64,000 bases of DNA, taken from positions 1 to 64,000 of the forward strand of contig JBIOVX010000017.1 of assembly GCA_044868005.1 (NCBI GenBank), in the 5' to 3' direction. The position numbers and the translations under genes were made by a program. This stretch comes from DATARR01 sp044868005. Lineage in GTDB: Bacteria > Acidobacteriota > Thermoanaerobaculia > Multivoradales > UBA5704. Below are positions 50,689-59,632 of this stretch, piece by piece. Below the pieces are notes generated by a model. That model made no database searches and was not told the DNA's origin. It saw only the letters and a program-made list of their open reading frames with translations. How positions within the stretch are numbered: position 1 is the stretch's first letter; the number at the start of each line of letters is the position of its first letter.

Positions 50689-51993
50689 TCACCCCATCTC
50701 CATGATCTCGTCGAGACTCGCCTTCACGATCGGGACATCCTCCGGCAGCCATGCTTGAAACCCGGGACTCGCGAAGAGAGTCTGATCCCCCGGGTACGTG
50801 GGAACGAGATAGAGAGGAAATCGCTCGAAGATCTCGCGATCGGGACGTTTCCTACGGCCCTGCACGGCGGCGCGCGACTTCGCTGCGCCTTCGAGGTTCC
50901 CGAGCAGCCAGTGAAGCGCGCGAAACTGCGCGACCGTGCGCTCGTCCGTGATCTGTGGCGGGGCGGAAGGCGCGGCCGCCGCGCCCATCCCCAGCTTGCG
51001 CAGACCGCGGCGCAGGAACTCCCGCGGCCCATACCCTTTCCAGCGGATCTTGAATCCTTCCCAGGTGGTCGCCGGAGGAATCTCGGCATCGTTGCCGCCC
51101 GTGTTGGCGATGTGGCCGGCGTAAGGATCGACGCGCAGGATCTCCGCTCCGGGATTGCTCTCCAGGAGCGCCTGGGTGCGGGAGGTCAGGGTGAGCATCA
51201 CCGCCGGCATCAACCGCTCCCAGAGGCCCGGCTCGTAGTTCTTGTAGGCGGTGAGGAAGGCGTTGCGCTCGAAGAGGAAGCCGCGGTTGAAGAGGCCGAG
51301 GAGGTCGCTCGTGGCGCTGGAGCGGTGGCGCACGGCGGCTTCCGGAGCGAAGACGATGCGCTCGCCGCCGGACCACAGGCGCCAGCCGAGGTCGACGTCC
51401 TCCAGGTAGGCGAAGTAGGACTCGTCGAAGCCGCCGGCGGCGAGGAACGAGGCGCGGCGCACGAGCATGTTGCCGCCGCAGGCGAAGGGCAGCTCCTCGC
51501 CCGCCGCCGGCAGGCGCGCCGCGGCGAGCGGCCGGCGGAAGTCGAGCTGGAAGGCGTGGCCGTCGAAGGTCATCACGCCGCGGCCGAAGTCGAGCCGCTC
51601 GCCGTTCCAGTCGACGATCTTGCCGGAGACGGCGGCCACGTCGGCGGGGGAGGCGGCCAGCGCTTCGACGAGCGCGCCGAGCCAGCCCGGCTCCGGACGG
51701 GTGTCGTTGTTGAGGAAGGCCACGGCGTCGCCGTCCGCCTCGGCCGCCAGCCGGTTGTTGCCGGCGCAGAAGCCGAGGTTGACTGGGCTCTCGACGAGCC
51801 GCACGCGGCGATCCCGGCCCCAGCGCTCGCGCATCCAGGCGGCGGTGCCGTCCGTCGAGCCGTTGTCGAGGACGAGCACCTCCCAATCCACTTGGCGGAC
51901 CTGCTGGGCGGCGAGGGCTTCCAGACAGGTCTCCAGATGCTGCCGGCCGTTCCAGGAGAGGACGGCCACCGAGACCTTGCGAAGGGGAGTCAA
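50689..51993 (-). CDS. family-2 glycosyltransferase (rhamnosyltransferase-like)
   Basis: 434 aa. KVSVAVLSWNGRQHLETCLEAL, VLVLDNGSTDGTA, NLGFCAGNNRLAAEADGDAVAFLNNDTRPEPGW and FFAYLEDVDLGWRL-type motif (YFAYLEDVDLGWRLW) are those of GT2 enzymes of the WbbL type. A ~120-residue C-terminal extension is not recognised. Start is TTG 51993 in a TTGA overlap with the upstream stop; no ATG lies nearby. Confidence 0.88.
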   Translation of the reverse strand: MTPLRKVSVAVLSWNGRQHLETCLEALAAQQVRQVDWEVLVLDNGSTDGTAAWMRERWGRDRRVRLVESPVNLGFCAGNNRLAAEADGDAVAFLNNDTRPEPGWLGALVEALAASPADVAAVSGKIVDWNGERLDFGRGVMTFDGHAFQLDFRRPLAAARLPAAGEELPFACGGNMLVRRASFLAAGGFDESYFAYLEDVDLGWRLWSGGERIVFAPEAAVRHRSSATSDLLGLFNRGFLFERNAFLTAYKNYEPGLWERLMPAVMLTLTSRTQALLESNPGAEILRVDPYAGHIANTGGNDAEIPPATTWEGFKIRWKGYGPREFLRRGLRKLGMGAAAAPSAPPQITDERTVAQFRALHWLLGNLEGAAKSRAAVQGRRKRPDREIFERFPLYLVPTYPGDQTLFASPGFQAWLPEDVPIVKASLDEIMEMG

Positions 51994-53246
51994 GCGGTCC
52001 CTTTCCAGACGCGAAGCTTGCGGCGCAACCGGAAGGAGAGAGGGTCCGGCGGCGCCACGGTGGCCGGCCGCGCGGCGAAGCGCTCCTTGGTGGCGTCGAC
52101 GGCCGGGGCGCGGCAGAAGCGGACGAGAGGCGCCAGCGCACGGTCCCAACGGAAGGCGGCGGCGAGCTCGCGCGCGCCGGCGCTCCGGGAGCCCGGCTCG
52201 TCGAGCGCCTCGGCCATGGCCCGCGCCAGCGCCGAGGCATCGCCGGGCGGCACCACCCAGCCGGCGCGGTGCTCGGCGAGGAGGCGGCTCATGGCGCCGC
52301 CATCGCTGGTCACCACCGGGCAGCCGGCGGCGATGGCGTCGAGGAAGCGAGTGCGCAGCGAGAGGCGAGCCTCGAGGCTCGGCCGGTGGGGCGCGACGAG
52401 GAGGTCCACGTCCCGCAGCAGGTCGTACCGCCGCTCGGCCGGTACCCAGTCGAGGACCTGGACGCGGCTCCCCCACCAGCCGAGCGCGCGGCAGCGGGCC
52501 TCGACCTCGGCGAAGAGGCGCTGCGGCGTGCCTTCCGGATTCGGATTGCGGATCAGCAGCAGCGTCCAGACGGGCCGGTCCAAGGCGGCGAGGGCGTCGA
52601 GCAGCGTCCAGGGGTCGTACCAGTCGTAGAGGCCGCCGAAGAGCAGCCGCGCCTCGCCCGGCGCGCGGGGTGGCAATACGGGCCGGTGAGGAGGCAGCTC
52701 GTCTGGCACGCCGAACGGAACCGGCGCGATCAGCGAAGCGAGGTCCGGATCCTGCGCGATCCGCTCCGGATTGACCCGGCCGAGCGCCGTGAGGAACCCC
52801 AGATAGAAACTCCGCTGTTCCTCCGAGGAACAGAGAAAAAAGTCGCCGCGCGACATCTGCAGCGTCCAGGTCGCGTGATCGTTGCGGTACGGATCGAGCC
52901 CGAGCGCTTCGAGGTAGGCGAAGTTCTCGATCAGCCAGGGATCGTAGAGATCGATGGCCACCGGCAGATCCGGAAGCTCCAGGAGGAGATCGTTGGCGAG
53001 CTGTCCCTGCGCCACGGCGCCGTCGCAGTCGGCGAGCAGGGCGGCCAACCGTCCTCGTTCGAAGGGCCGGATGGCGACCTCGCCGAGCCCGCCCAGCGGC
53101 GCCGTCTCCTCCGGCGGCGCGGGCGAGACCAGGACGACGTCGATCCCCTCCCGCGGCAGCCGCCGGGCGAGCTCGAGATAACGGATGCCGATCCCCGCCA
53201 TGCGAGGCCGCAGCGGCTCGCTGGAGAGGAGGGCGATGCGGGTCAT
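51990..53246 (-). CDS. glycosyltransferase, GT-B fold (family-4-like)
   Basis: 418 aa. MTRIALLSSEPLRPRMAGIGIRYLELARRL is the N-terminal Rossmann start with the GIGIR loop; RLLFGGLYDWYDPWTLLDAL and LLVAPHRPSLEARLSLRTRFLDAIAAGCPVVTSDGGAM form the donor-binding C-domain. Coupled to the next GT2. The palindromic element separates it from the next gene upstream. Confidence 0.85.
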   Translation of the reverse strand: MTRIALLSSEPLRPRMAGIGIRYLELARRLPREGIDVVLVSPAPPEETAPLGGLGEVAIRPFERGRLAALLADCDGAVAQGQLANDLLLELPDLPVAIDLYDPWLIENFAYLEALGLDPYRNDHATWTLQMSRGDFFLCSSEEQRSFYLGFLTALGRVNPERIAQDPDLASLIAPVPFGVPDELPPHRPVLPPRAPGEARLLFGGLYDWYDPWTLLDALAALDRPVWTLLLIRNPNPEGTPQRLFAEVEARCRALGWWGSRVQVLDWVPAERRYDLLRDVDLLVAPHRPSLEARLSLRTRFLDAIAAGCPVVTSDGGAMSRLLAEHRAGWVVPPGDASALARAMAEALDEPGSRSAGARELAAAFRWDRALAPLVRFCRAPAVDATKERFAARPATVAPPDPLSFRLRRKLRVWKGTA

Positions 53247-53262
53247 GGACGAGAATCCCCAG

Positions 53263-53441
53263 CCGGTATGCCCGCAGAGGCCTCACCCCCTGTCCCCCTC
53301 TCCCTGACGGGCGAGGGGGGACGCTCCACAACGGGCGTTGCCAATAGGAGCGTTCGGATTCGGCAAGACTCCTTCGCCTGCGTCCCCCCTCGCCCGTCAG
53401 GGAGAGGGGGACAGGGGGTGAGGCCTCCGCGGGCATACCGG
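53263..53441. repeat. long palindromic intergenic element, copy 2
   Basis: 61-bp arms (53263-53323 and 53381-53441) with a single mismatch, 57-base spacer. The inner ~43 bases of each arm are the same as in copy 1 at 3771-3929; the outer ~18 (CCGGTATGCCCGC...) are specific to this copy but still mutually complementary. Spacers of the two copies are unrelated. Confidence 0.92.
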
Positions 53442-53457
53442 TCATGCCAAGTGAACC

Positions 53458-55365
53458 TCACGATCTCCGTCTCCCCCACCATTCATGAATCCGCCACGCT
53501 CGCGTCGATTCCATCTCGCGGATCAGCCTGTTGAGCCGTTCGATCTCCGCATACGTGCGGCCGAGGTGCGCCGTCTGGTCATCGACGGCGGCGCGGAGCT
53601 TCTTTTCCTCGTCATGGAGACGTTGGATCTCCAGGTCGATGCGTCCGCGATCCTCCTTGTAGCGCTCCAGGTCGCCGCGCAGGGACACGGCCTCGCCGCT
53701 CGCCGCATGAAAACGCTCCTCCCAGAGGAAGCGCTCGCGAGAGAGGGCGTGATGATCCTGGACGAGACCGGCCAGGTCGGAGCGCAGCCGCTGGAGCTCT
53801 CGGCGGGCGCCGGCCCCTCCTTCCCGCTCGGCCACCAGCTCGGCGCGCAAGGTATCCACCGCCCGCGCCAGCGCCTCCGGCTGGAGACGGCCGGCGTGCT
53901 TGGCGAGCACCCGCGCCTTCACCGCCAGGAAGTCGGCGCGCTCGCGCGGCCGCTCGCCGAACACGTGATGGCCGCCGCCGCGGAAGTGGCGGTACTCGCA
54001 GGTGACGCGCGCCAGGTGATGGAACGCGGTGAGGGCGGAGAGGCGGATCAGGAAGTCCCAATCCTCGAAGAACGGCAGAGAAGGATCGAAAGGGCCGGCC
54101 TCGGCGAACAGCGGGCGCTCGACGAGCAGGGTGTTGAAGGGGATGTAGTTGTCGACCAGGAGGACGTCGGGATCGAAGTCGCGGCTGTAGGGGAGGCGCC
54201 GCTCGCGGCAGGTCCAGCCATCGCCGTCGAGCTCGTAGACGGCCACGGCGGCGTCGGTGTAGGCGACGCGCACCCCGGCGGCCGAGACCAGGCCGGCCAG
54301 GGTGGCGAGATGCTCGGGCGCCGCCAGGTCGTCGTCGTCGAGGAACGCCACATAGTCGCCGGTCGCGGCGGCGATGCCCGCCTCGGCGGCGGCGGCGCGC
54401 CCGCGGTTCTCGGCGAGATCCACGCGGACCACGGGCAGCGGATAGCCGTCCGGGACCGCGGGCGGCTCGCCGCCGTCGTTGACCAGCACGACCTCGGCGC
54501 GGCGGTACTCCCCGGCGGCGAGGCTGGCGAGCGCCTCGGCGAGGAGGCCGGGGCGGTCCCGCGTGCGCACGACGACCGAGATGCGCGGTCCTTCCCGCAC
54601 CTCGTGGATCTCGGGCCGGCCGCCCAGGTGACACACGAGCTGGGCCGGGCTGCGGGTGGTGAAGTCCCCGACCTGCAGGCGCCGGTAGCCTTCGGCCAGC
54701 TCCACGCCGGGGTCGAGCGTCAAGGTGCGGAAGCGGCGCAGACCGGAGGCGGCGTTCCAGTAGGGATGCCGCTCCTCCTGGCTGGCGTAGACGGCCATGG
54801 CCTCGGCGAGCCGGGGCGCCTCGGCGGAGACGTCCACCAGCAGATCGGGATGCGCGGGATGGTTGACCTCGTAGAGGAGAACGCGCAGGCTGCGCAGGAG
54901 CTCCTCCTCCGCATCGCCGGGACGCAGCGGGCTCAACAACCGATGAAGCGCGGCGAAGGCGGCGCGGTGATCGCGCGAGGTCTCCAGCGGCGAAGGTGCC
55001 AGCAACAGCTCGGGGCGCTGGCTGAGGAGGGCCCGGCGAATGCCTTGGACCGCTTCCTCGAGACGGCTGTCGAGCGCGCCGTCGGGCAGGCCCAGATGGT
55101 CGCAGCCGGCGAGGCCGAGGAGCTGGCAGACCCGGGCTCCCTCCTCGCGCCGGCGCCGGGCGTAGGCCTCGCGGTCGGCGATCTCCTCGCCGCCGCCGGC
55201 GCCGTCGGTCAGGAAGAGCACGCGCACCGCCGCACCCGCCGCCGCGAGCTGCGCCAGGAGGCCGCCGCAGCCGAGGACCTCGTCGTCGTAATGGGGCGCC
55301 AGCACGAGGGCGCTGCCGGCGCGCACGCGCTCGGTCCAGCCGGGAGGTTGGAGTGTTCCGTTCAC
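53458..55365 (-). CDS. PIG-L deacetylase fused to family-2 glycosyltransferase and coiled coil
   Basis: 635 aa. Residues ~15-230 are a PIG-L/LmbE-type zinc deacetylase (LAPHYDDEVLGCGGLLAQL, with PHYDDE for the usual PHPDDE; SRDHRAAFAAL supplies the HxxH region). Residues ~285-520 are a GT-A glycosyltransferase (ISVVVRTRDRPGLLAEALASL, VVLVNDGGEPP, VAFLDDDDLAAPEH, FFEDWDFLIRLSAL). The last ~110 residues are a coiled coil (LERYKEDRGRIDLEIQRLHD). Start GTG 55365 in a GTGA overlap. Fusion suggests deacetylation of a GlcNAc-type sugar and transfer in one pathway. Confidence 0.88.
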   Translation of the reverse strand: MNGTLQPPGWTERVRAGSALVLAPHYDDEVLGCGGLLAQLAAAGAAVRVLFLTDGAGGGEEIADREAYARRRREEGARVCQLLGLAGCDHLGLPDGALDSRLEEAVQGIRRALLSQRPELLLAPSPLETSRDHRAAFAALHRLLSPLRPGDAEEELLRSLRVLLYEVNHPAHPDLLVDVSAEAPRLAEAMAVYASQEERHPYWNAASGLRRFRTLTLDPGVELAEGYRRLQVGDFTTRSPAQLVCHLGGRPEIHEVREGPRISVVVRTRDRPGLLAEALASLAAGEYRRAEVVLVNDGGEPPAVPDGYPLPVVRVDLAENRGRAAAAEAGIAAATGDYVAFLDDDDLAAPEHLATLAGLVSAAGVRVAYTDAAVAVYELDGDGWTCRERRLPYSRDFDPDVLLVDNYIPFNTLLVERPLFAEAGPFDPSLPFFEDWDFLIRLSALTAFHHLARVTCEYRHFRGGGHHVFGERPRERADFLAVKARVLAKHAGRLQPEALARAVDTLRAELVAEREGGAGARRELQRLRSDLAGLVQDHHALSRERFLWEERFHAASGEAVSLRGDLERYKEDRGRIDLEIQRLHDEEKKLRAAVDDQTAHLGRTYAEIERLNRLIREMESTRAWRIHEWWGRRRS

Positions 55366-57656
55366 TGGATATAACCGAGAGCGCGCAAGCCTCGCTCGGT
55401 CTCCGGCTGGGCTGCCATCCCGGCCGCGGGCACGCGGCGGTTTCCGGGCAGCCACAGGCGCAGCACCGGGCCGGCAGGAGCGGCGGCGGCCGAGGCGGTG
55501 AGGACGGCGATGCCCGCGGCACCTCCAGCATAGACCATGCCCCGGCCGATGCGGACGGCGACCGGCCGGCCGTCGTCGAGCCGCGCCTCGACGGACCGCA
55601 CACCGGAAGCTTCCCCGTCGAGCAGAAAACCCTTCGCCAGCGCCTCCGCGCCGAGGTCGAAGCGTACACGGACGCCGTCGAGCTCGACGCGGTCCTCGTC
55701 GCCCAGGAAGTACGAGACCCAGCCGGACGGCGGCCGGTCGAGCACGATCGAGCCCCGCAGACGCGAAGCCGGCGGCAGACCGGAGGCGATGACGCGCAGC
55801 CCCGGCAACTGGCGGTCGAGCTGGCGGTCGATGATCGGTTGGAGGCGGCCGATCTCTTCGGGCGCGGCGGCGGCCCGGTTGCTCTTCTCGGCGGCGTCGC
55901 GCGCGAGCTCGTAGAGCTCGACGCGCCGCAGCCGCTCGAGATCGAGGCTCCAGAGATGGGCCTGGAGCGGATCCGACGGCGCATAGGGGGTGCGCGGATT
56001 GAACAGGATGAGCTTGCGGCGGTCGAGCACGGCGGCGGCCCGCAGGGGACCGATCATCATGTGCTGGGCGAAGGCGGCCAGGCGCGGCAAGGGAGCGTTG
56101 CCGGTCAGCGCCGGCATCAGATCGACGCCCTCCCACGACGGGTCCGCCTCGCCGCCCGCCGCCCGCACGAGAGTGGGCGCGAGGTCGAGCAGCCGCACGG
56201 TGCCGCGCAGCCGCGAGCCGGCGGGAATGCGGCCGTCCCAGCGCGCCAGCAGCGGCACGTGGATCTGCTCCTCATAGAGAGTGAAGCCGTGCTTCCAGCC
56301 GCCGTGATCGCCGAGCTCCTCGCCGTGATCCGCCGCGAGCACCACCAGGGTGTTGGCCATCACCCGCGGCGGAATCGCGTCGAGCAACCGGCCGATGAAG
56401 CGGTCGGCATAATGGATCTCGCTGTCATAGAGGGCCTTGAGCTGCTCGGTGTCGCGCCGCGGGTGCGCGAGCGGAACCTTCCCCGCGTAGACGCCGTGCA
56501 CGTGGCCGCCGGTGATCTGGCCCCGGTAGTCCGGCAGGAAAGGCGAGCGTCCGTTCACGATCTCCGGATTGTCGTACGGATCGTGAGGATCGACGTAATG
56601 GACGTAGAGGAAGAACGGCGCGTTGCGGTGCGCCTCCAACCACGGCTGCACCCGCGCCGTCAGGTCCGCGGCGTCCGGCTGCCCGACTCCTTGCCGGGCG
56701 GAGAGAGAAGGCGGGCTGTAGAAGGTGGCAAAACCGCGCGCGAACCCATTGCCCGCATGCAAGGTCTTGTTGGCGAAGAAGCCGCCGGTTTCATAGCCGA
56801 GCTTCGCCATCGCCTCCGGCAGCGCCTGGGTGCCTTCGGGAATGCCATAGGTTGTCGAATCGTGGCCGAGGATCTCGCCCGGATAGCGGCTGGTCATGAA
56901 GGAGACGACGGAGGGCAGGGTCCACGGCGCCTGCGAGTAGGCCTCCTCCACCACCGCGCCGGGCTGCGCCAGCGTCCGCGCGAGATTGGGCGAGGTCTCG
57001 CGGCGGTAACCGTACGGCGTCAGATGGTCGAAGCGCAGCGTATCGACGAGGATGAAGATGACGTTGGGCCGCTCCCGCTCGGCGGCGGCCGACATTGTCA
57101 CCGGCCCCCAGGCGACCAGGTTGGAGTGCAGGTGCTCCGGGGGGAGGCCCTCCAGGACCGCATGGAACTCCAGGGTGACTTCACGCTCCGCCCAACGCGA
57201 GAGGTCGGCCGTGAAATCGAGCCACTGGGGATGCTGCCGCTCGGCGGTCCAGGCCACGTCGAGCACCTCGCGATCGCCGCCGCTTCTCGCTTCCACCCAG
57301 GCGCGCAAGCTGCGGATGACCTGCCAGGCTTCCGGGAGGAGCTGCACGCCGGCGTGCAGTTCCGCTCCGGCCGGGATGCGCCCGCGCCACCGCCAGGTAT
57401 CCTGCGCGGTGAGCACCGCCGTCCGGCGCTCGCCGTCGAAGGTGAAGGGGACGACCTCCGGAGGACGGCGGAACCAGAGGCCGGCATCCGCGGAGGCCTC
57501 CCCCAAGGAGAAGCTCCGGGCGTTGACGGTGTCGAGCAGCGAGAGCTGGCTCGGAAGCGCGCGGCCGGAGCAGCCGGATAATCCCAGGCCGCCCAAGCCG
57601 CTCAGGGCGAAGCAGCCGAGAGCCGCGAGGCGCTGGAGACGCGGACGCCGGATCAA
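55362..57656 (-). CDS. sulfatase-like (alkaline-phosphatase superfamily) lipoprotein
   Basis: 764 aa. Lipobox LSGC after a hydrophobic start. Residues ~20-205 form a beta-rich N-terminal part. The catalytic domain runs ~210-590: NVIFILVDTLRFDHLTPYGY (metal Asp), SQAPWTLPSVVSFMTSRYPG (nucleophile segment), VHYVDPHDPY, and VVLAADHGEELGDHGGWKHG (metal Asp-His). Where formylglycine sulfatases have C-x-P-S-R, this has W-T-L-P-S, so Thr is the presumed nucleophile, as in phosphoglycerol-transferase-like members. Start TTG 57656 in a TTGA overlap; hence translationally coupled. Confidence 0.85.
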   Translation of the reverse strand: MIRRPRLQRLAALGCFALSGLGGLGLSGCSGRALPSQLSLLDTVNARSFSLGEASADAGLWFRRPPEVVPFTFDGERRTAVLTAQDTWRWRGRIPAGAELHAGVQLLPEAWQVIRSLRAWVEARSGGDREVLDVAWTAERQHPQWLDFTADLSRWAEREVTLEFHAVLEGLPPEHLHSNLVAWGPVTMSAAAERERPNVIFILVDTLRFDHLTPYGYRRETSPNLARTLAQPGAVVEEAYSQAPWTLPSVVSFMTSRYPGEILGHDSTTYGIPEGTQALPEAMAKLGYETGGFFANKTLHAGNGFARGFATFYSPPSLSARQGVGQPDAADLTARVQPWLEAHRNAPFFLYVHYVDPHDPYDNPEIVNGRSPFLPDYRGQITGGHVHGVYAGKVPLAHPRRDTEQLKALYDSEIHYADRFIGRLLDAIPPRVMANTLVVLAADHGEELGDHGGWKHGFTLYEEQIHVPLLARWDGRIPAGSRLRGTVRLLDLAPTLVRAAGGEADPSWEGVDLMPALTGNAPLPRLAAFAQHMMIGPLRAAAVLDRRKLILFNPRTPYAPSDPLQAHLWSLDLERLRRVELYELARDAAEKSNRAAAAPEEIGRLQPIIDRQLDRQLPGLRVIASGLPPASRLRGSIVLDRPPSGWVSYFLGDEDRVELDGVRVRFDLGAEALAKGFLLDGEASGVRSVEARLDDGRPVAVRIGRGMVYAGGAAGIAVLTASAAAAPAGPVLRLWLPGNRRVPAAGMAAQPETERGLRALGYIQ

Positions 57657-58387
57657 GCTCGCTCCCCGTTGCCGGGACGCCGGCGGCCCTGCCTCCAATG
57701 GCGCCAGCGCAGGGCCAGCACGTCCCGCAGCATGCGGAAGGAGTCGGTCAGCGGATCGACTCGCGAAGAGGGCGAGTCGGCCCAGCGCACCCCGACCTCG
57801 ACCACGCGATAGCCGCGCCGGCGGGCGAGCCACACCAGCTCGACGTCGTAGGCGAAGCGCTCGATGGTGAGCTCGGAGAAGAGGCGGCGGGCCACGTCGC
57901 CGTCCAGCAGCTTGAAGCCGCACTGGGTATCGCGCAGGCCGCGCACGCCGGCGAGACGGACGATGAGGTTGAAGATGCGGCCCATCATCTCGCGATAGTA
58001 GGGCTGGTGCTTGACGATCTCGGAACCGGCAACGGCGCGGCTGCCGAACACCAGCTCGGAGTCCGCCAGCCGGGGCCGCAGCTTTTCGAGCTCCTCGATG
58101 GGCGTCGAGAGATCGGCGTCCGTGAGCAGGACCTCTCGACCCTGGCTGGCGAGGACGCCGGCCTTGAGCACGGCGCCCTTGCCGCGATTCACCCCCTGGC
58201 GCAGGACGCGCACGCCTTCGCCGGAGAACCTCTCCGCCACCTCCGCCGTGGCGTCGGTGCTGCCGTCGTCGACCACCAGCACCTCGTAGGCGGTGCCGTC
58301 CCGCCGCAGGTAGTCCACCACCTGCCGCAGCGTGGGATCGAGACGCGTCGCTTCGTTGTACGCTGGGATGACAATGGAGAGATCCAT
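57653..58387 (-). CDS. dolichyl-phosphate-sugar-synthase-like family-2 glycosyltransferase
   Basis: 244 aa. MDLSIVIPAYNEATRLDPTLRQV, VLVVDDGSTDATAEVAERF, NRGKGAVLKAGVLASQG, LLTDADLSTPIEELEKL and DTQCGFKLLDGDVARRLF are the classic motifs of Alg5/DPM1-like enzymes making polyprenyl-phosphate sugars. Such donors feed GT-C membrane transferases; a GT-C-like protein is encoded nearby (59633). No membrane segments. Its ATG overlaps that of the divergent next gene. Confidence 0.92.
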   Translation of the reverse strand: MDLSIVIPAYNEATRLDPTLRQVVDYLRRDGTAYEVLVVDDGSTDATAEVAERFSGEGVRVLRQGVNRGKGAVLKAGVLASQGREVLLTDADLSTPIEELEKLRPRLADSELVFGSRAVAGSEIVKHQPYYREMMGRIFNLIVRLAGVRGLRDTQCGFKLLDGDVARRLFSELTIERFAYDVELVWLARRRGYRVVEVGVRWADSPSSRVDPLTDSFRMLRDVLALRWRHWRQGRRRPGNGERA

Positions 58388-59630
58388 GGCGGGCAGTGCG
58401 GGATTATATGGGGTCGTGATCCTCGACGGCCTCGACGCCGGCCAACTGGCCGGCACGCTCGCCGTGGCGCACCGGCTGCTGCGGGACGGGGGCAAGGTGC
58501 TGATCCCCGGACCGCCCGCGGATCTCGATCCCCGGCGACTCGTGATCGCCCTCTCGGAGGCTGGGTTCGTGATCCTGAAGCCGCCGCGGGGAGCGCCTCC
58601 CGAAGAAGCGTTCCTGGCCCGCCGCGACAGCTTCCTCGTCCGCGAGTACCGGCAGGGCGACGAGGCGCAGATCCTGCCGATGTTCCATCGCAGCTTCCAC
58701 GTCGAGCGCAGCCTCGCGCGTTGGGACTGGGAGTATCGCGAGAACCCTTACGGCGGGCTCAAGATCAGCGAGGCGTTCAGCGAGGACGGACGGCTCGCCG
58801 CTCACTACGCCGGCTATCCCGTGCGCTTTCACCGCGAGATCGATGGCGAGCGCCGCACGTTCCAGGCCCTGCAGGTCGGCGACACCATGACCGAGCCGTC
58901 CTTTCGCCACGTGGGACGCGGACCGACCAGCCTGCTCGGCAGGACCGTCCGCCACTACTACGCCCGCTTCTGCGAGGCCCAAGTCGACTTCAACTACGGG
59001 TTCAACACCGGCAACATCCAGCGCTTCTCGCTGAGCTTCGTCGGCGCCCGCCGGCTGGAGGACCTGCCGTTCCACGTGCTGGACCTCGCCAGGCGGCCTC
59101 TTCCCGTTCCCAATGCGTTCCTCTCGCGGCTCGCCGGGTACAGAGTCGAGCGGATCACGCATTTCGACGAGCGTTGGGACGGGTTCTTCCGGCAGGTGAG
59201 CGGCGCCTACCGATTCTTGATCGAGCGCGACGCCCGCTACCTCGAATGGCGCTACGCCCGCTGCCCGGACATCGAGTACTTCCTCTACGCCCTCTTCCAC
59301 CGCGGCAGGCTCGCGGGCTGGAGCGTCTTCCGGCGCAAGGGGGACCGCCTGCTGTGGGGCGACGCGCTGTTCGACCCCGGCCGTCCGGGCGCGGTCCGGC
59401 GGCTCCTCGCTGGAGCTCTCGCGGATCCGCAGCACCGCGAGGTGAAGACGGTCGAGGCCTGGATCACCGGCCGGCCCGCCTGGTGGCGCGAGCGCGCCGA
59501 GAGCCTGGGCTTCGAGAGCCGGCCGGAGCCGGAGGACCTGGGGTTCGTGTTCGTCCCCTTCAACGTAGACCCCGAGGAGGAGCTCCGCGCCCATCTCTAC
59601 TACATGATGGGCGACAGCGATCTGTTCTGA
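58386..59630 (+). CDS. GNAT-type acetyltransferase with truncated methyltransferase-like N-terminus
   Basis: 414 aa. Residues ~5-75 (YGVVILDGLDAGQLAGTLAVAHRLLRDGGKVLIPGPP...LSEAGFVILKPP) look like the second half of a class-I methyltransferase, lacking the SAM-binding first half. From ~80 on it is a GNAT_9-like acyltransferase: FLVREYRQGDEAQILPMFHRSF, WEYRENPYG, YRFLIERDARYLEWRYARCPDIEYFLYAL. ATG 58386 has GGAG before it and overlaps the divergent ATG by two bases (CCATGG); there is no space for a shared intergenic promoter. Only plus-strand gene of the cluster. Confidence 0.75.
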   Translation: MAGSAGLYGVVILDGLDAGQLAGTLAVAHRLLRDGGKVLIPGPPADLDPRRLVIALSEAGFVILKPPRGAPPEEAFLARRDSFLVREYRQGDEAQILPMFHRSFHVERSLARWDWEYRENPYGGLKISEAFSEDGRLAAHYAGYPVRFHREIDGERRTFQALQVGDTMTEPSFRHVGRGPTSLLGRTVRHYYARFCEAQVDFNYGFNTGNIQRFSLSFVGARRLEDLPFHVLDLARRPLPVPNAFLSRLAGYRVERITHFDERWDGFFRQVSGAYRFLIERDARYLEWRYARCPDIEYFLYALFHRGRLAGWSVFRRKGDRLLWGDALFDPGRPGAVRRLLAGALADPQHREVKTVEAWITGRPAWWRERAESLGFESRPEPEDLGFVFVPFNVDPEEELRAHLYYMMGDSDLF

Positions 59631-59632
59631 CT

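Noticed and set aside
51994..53445. Upstream extension of the 50689 glycosyltransferase
   Set aside because: Antisense-free but off-frame reading of the GT4 gene, Arg/Pro/Ala-rich; the GT2 fold starts at 51993.
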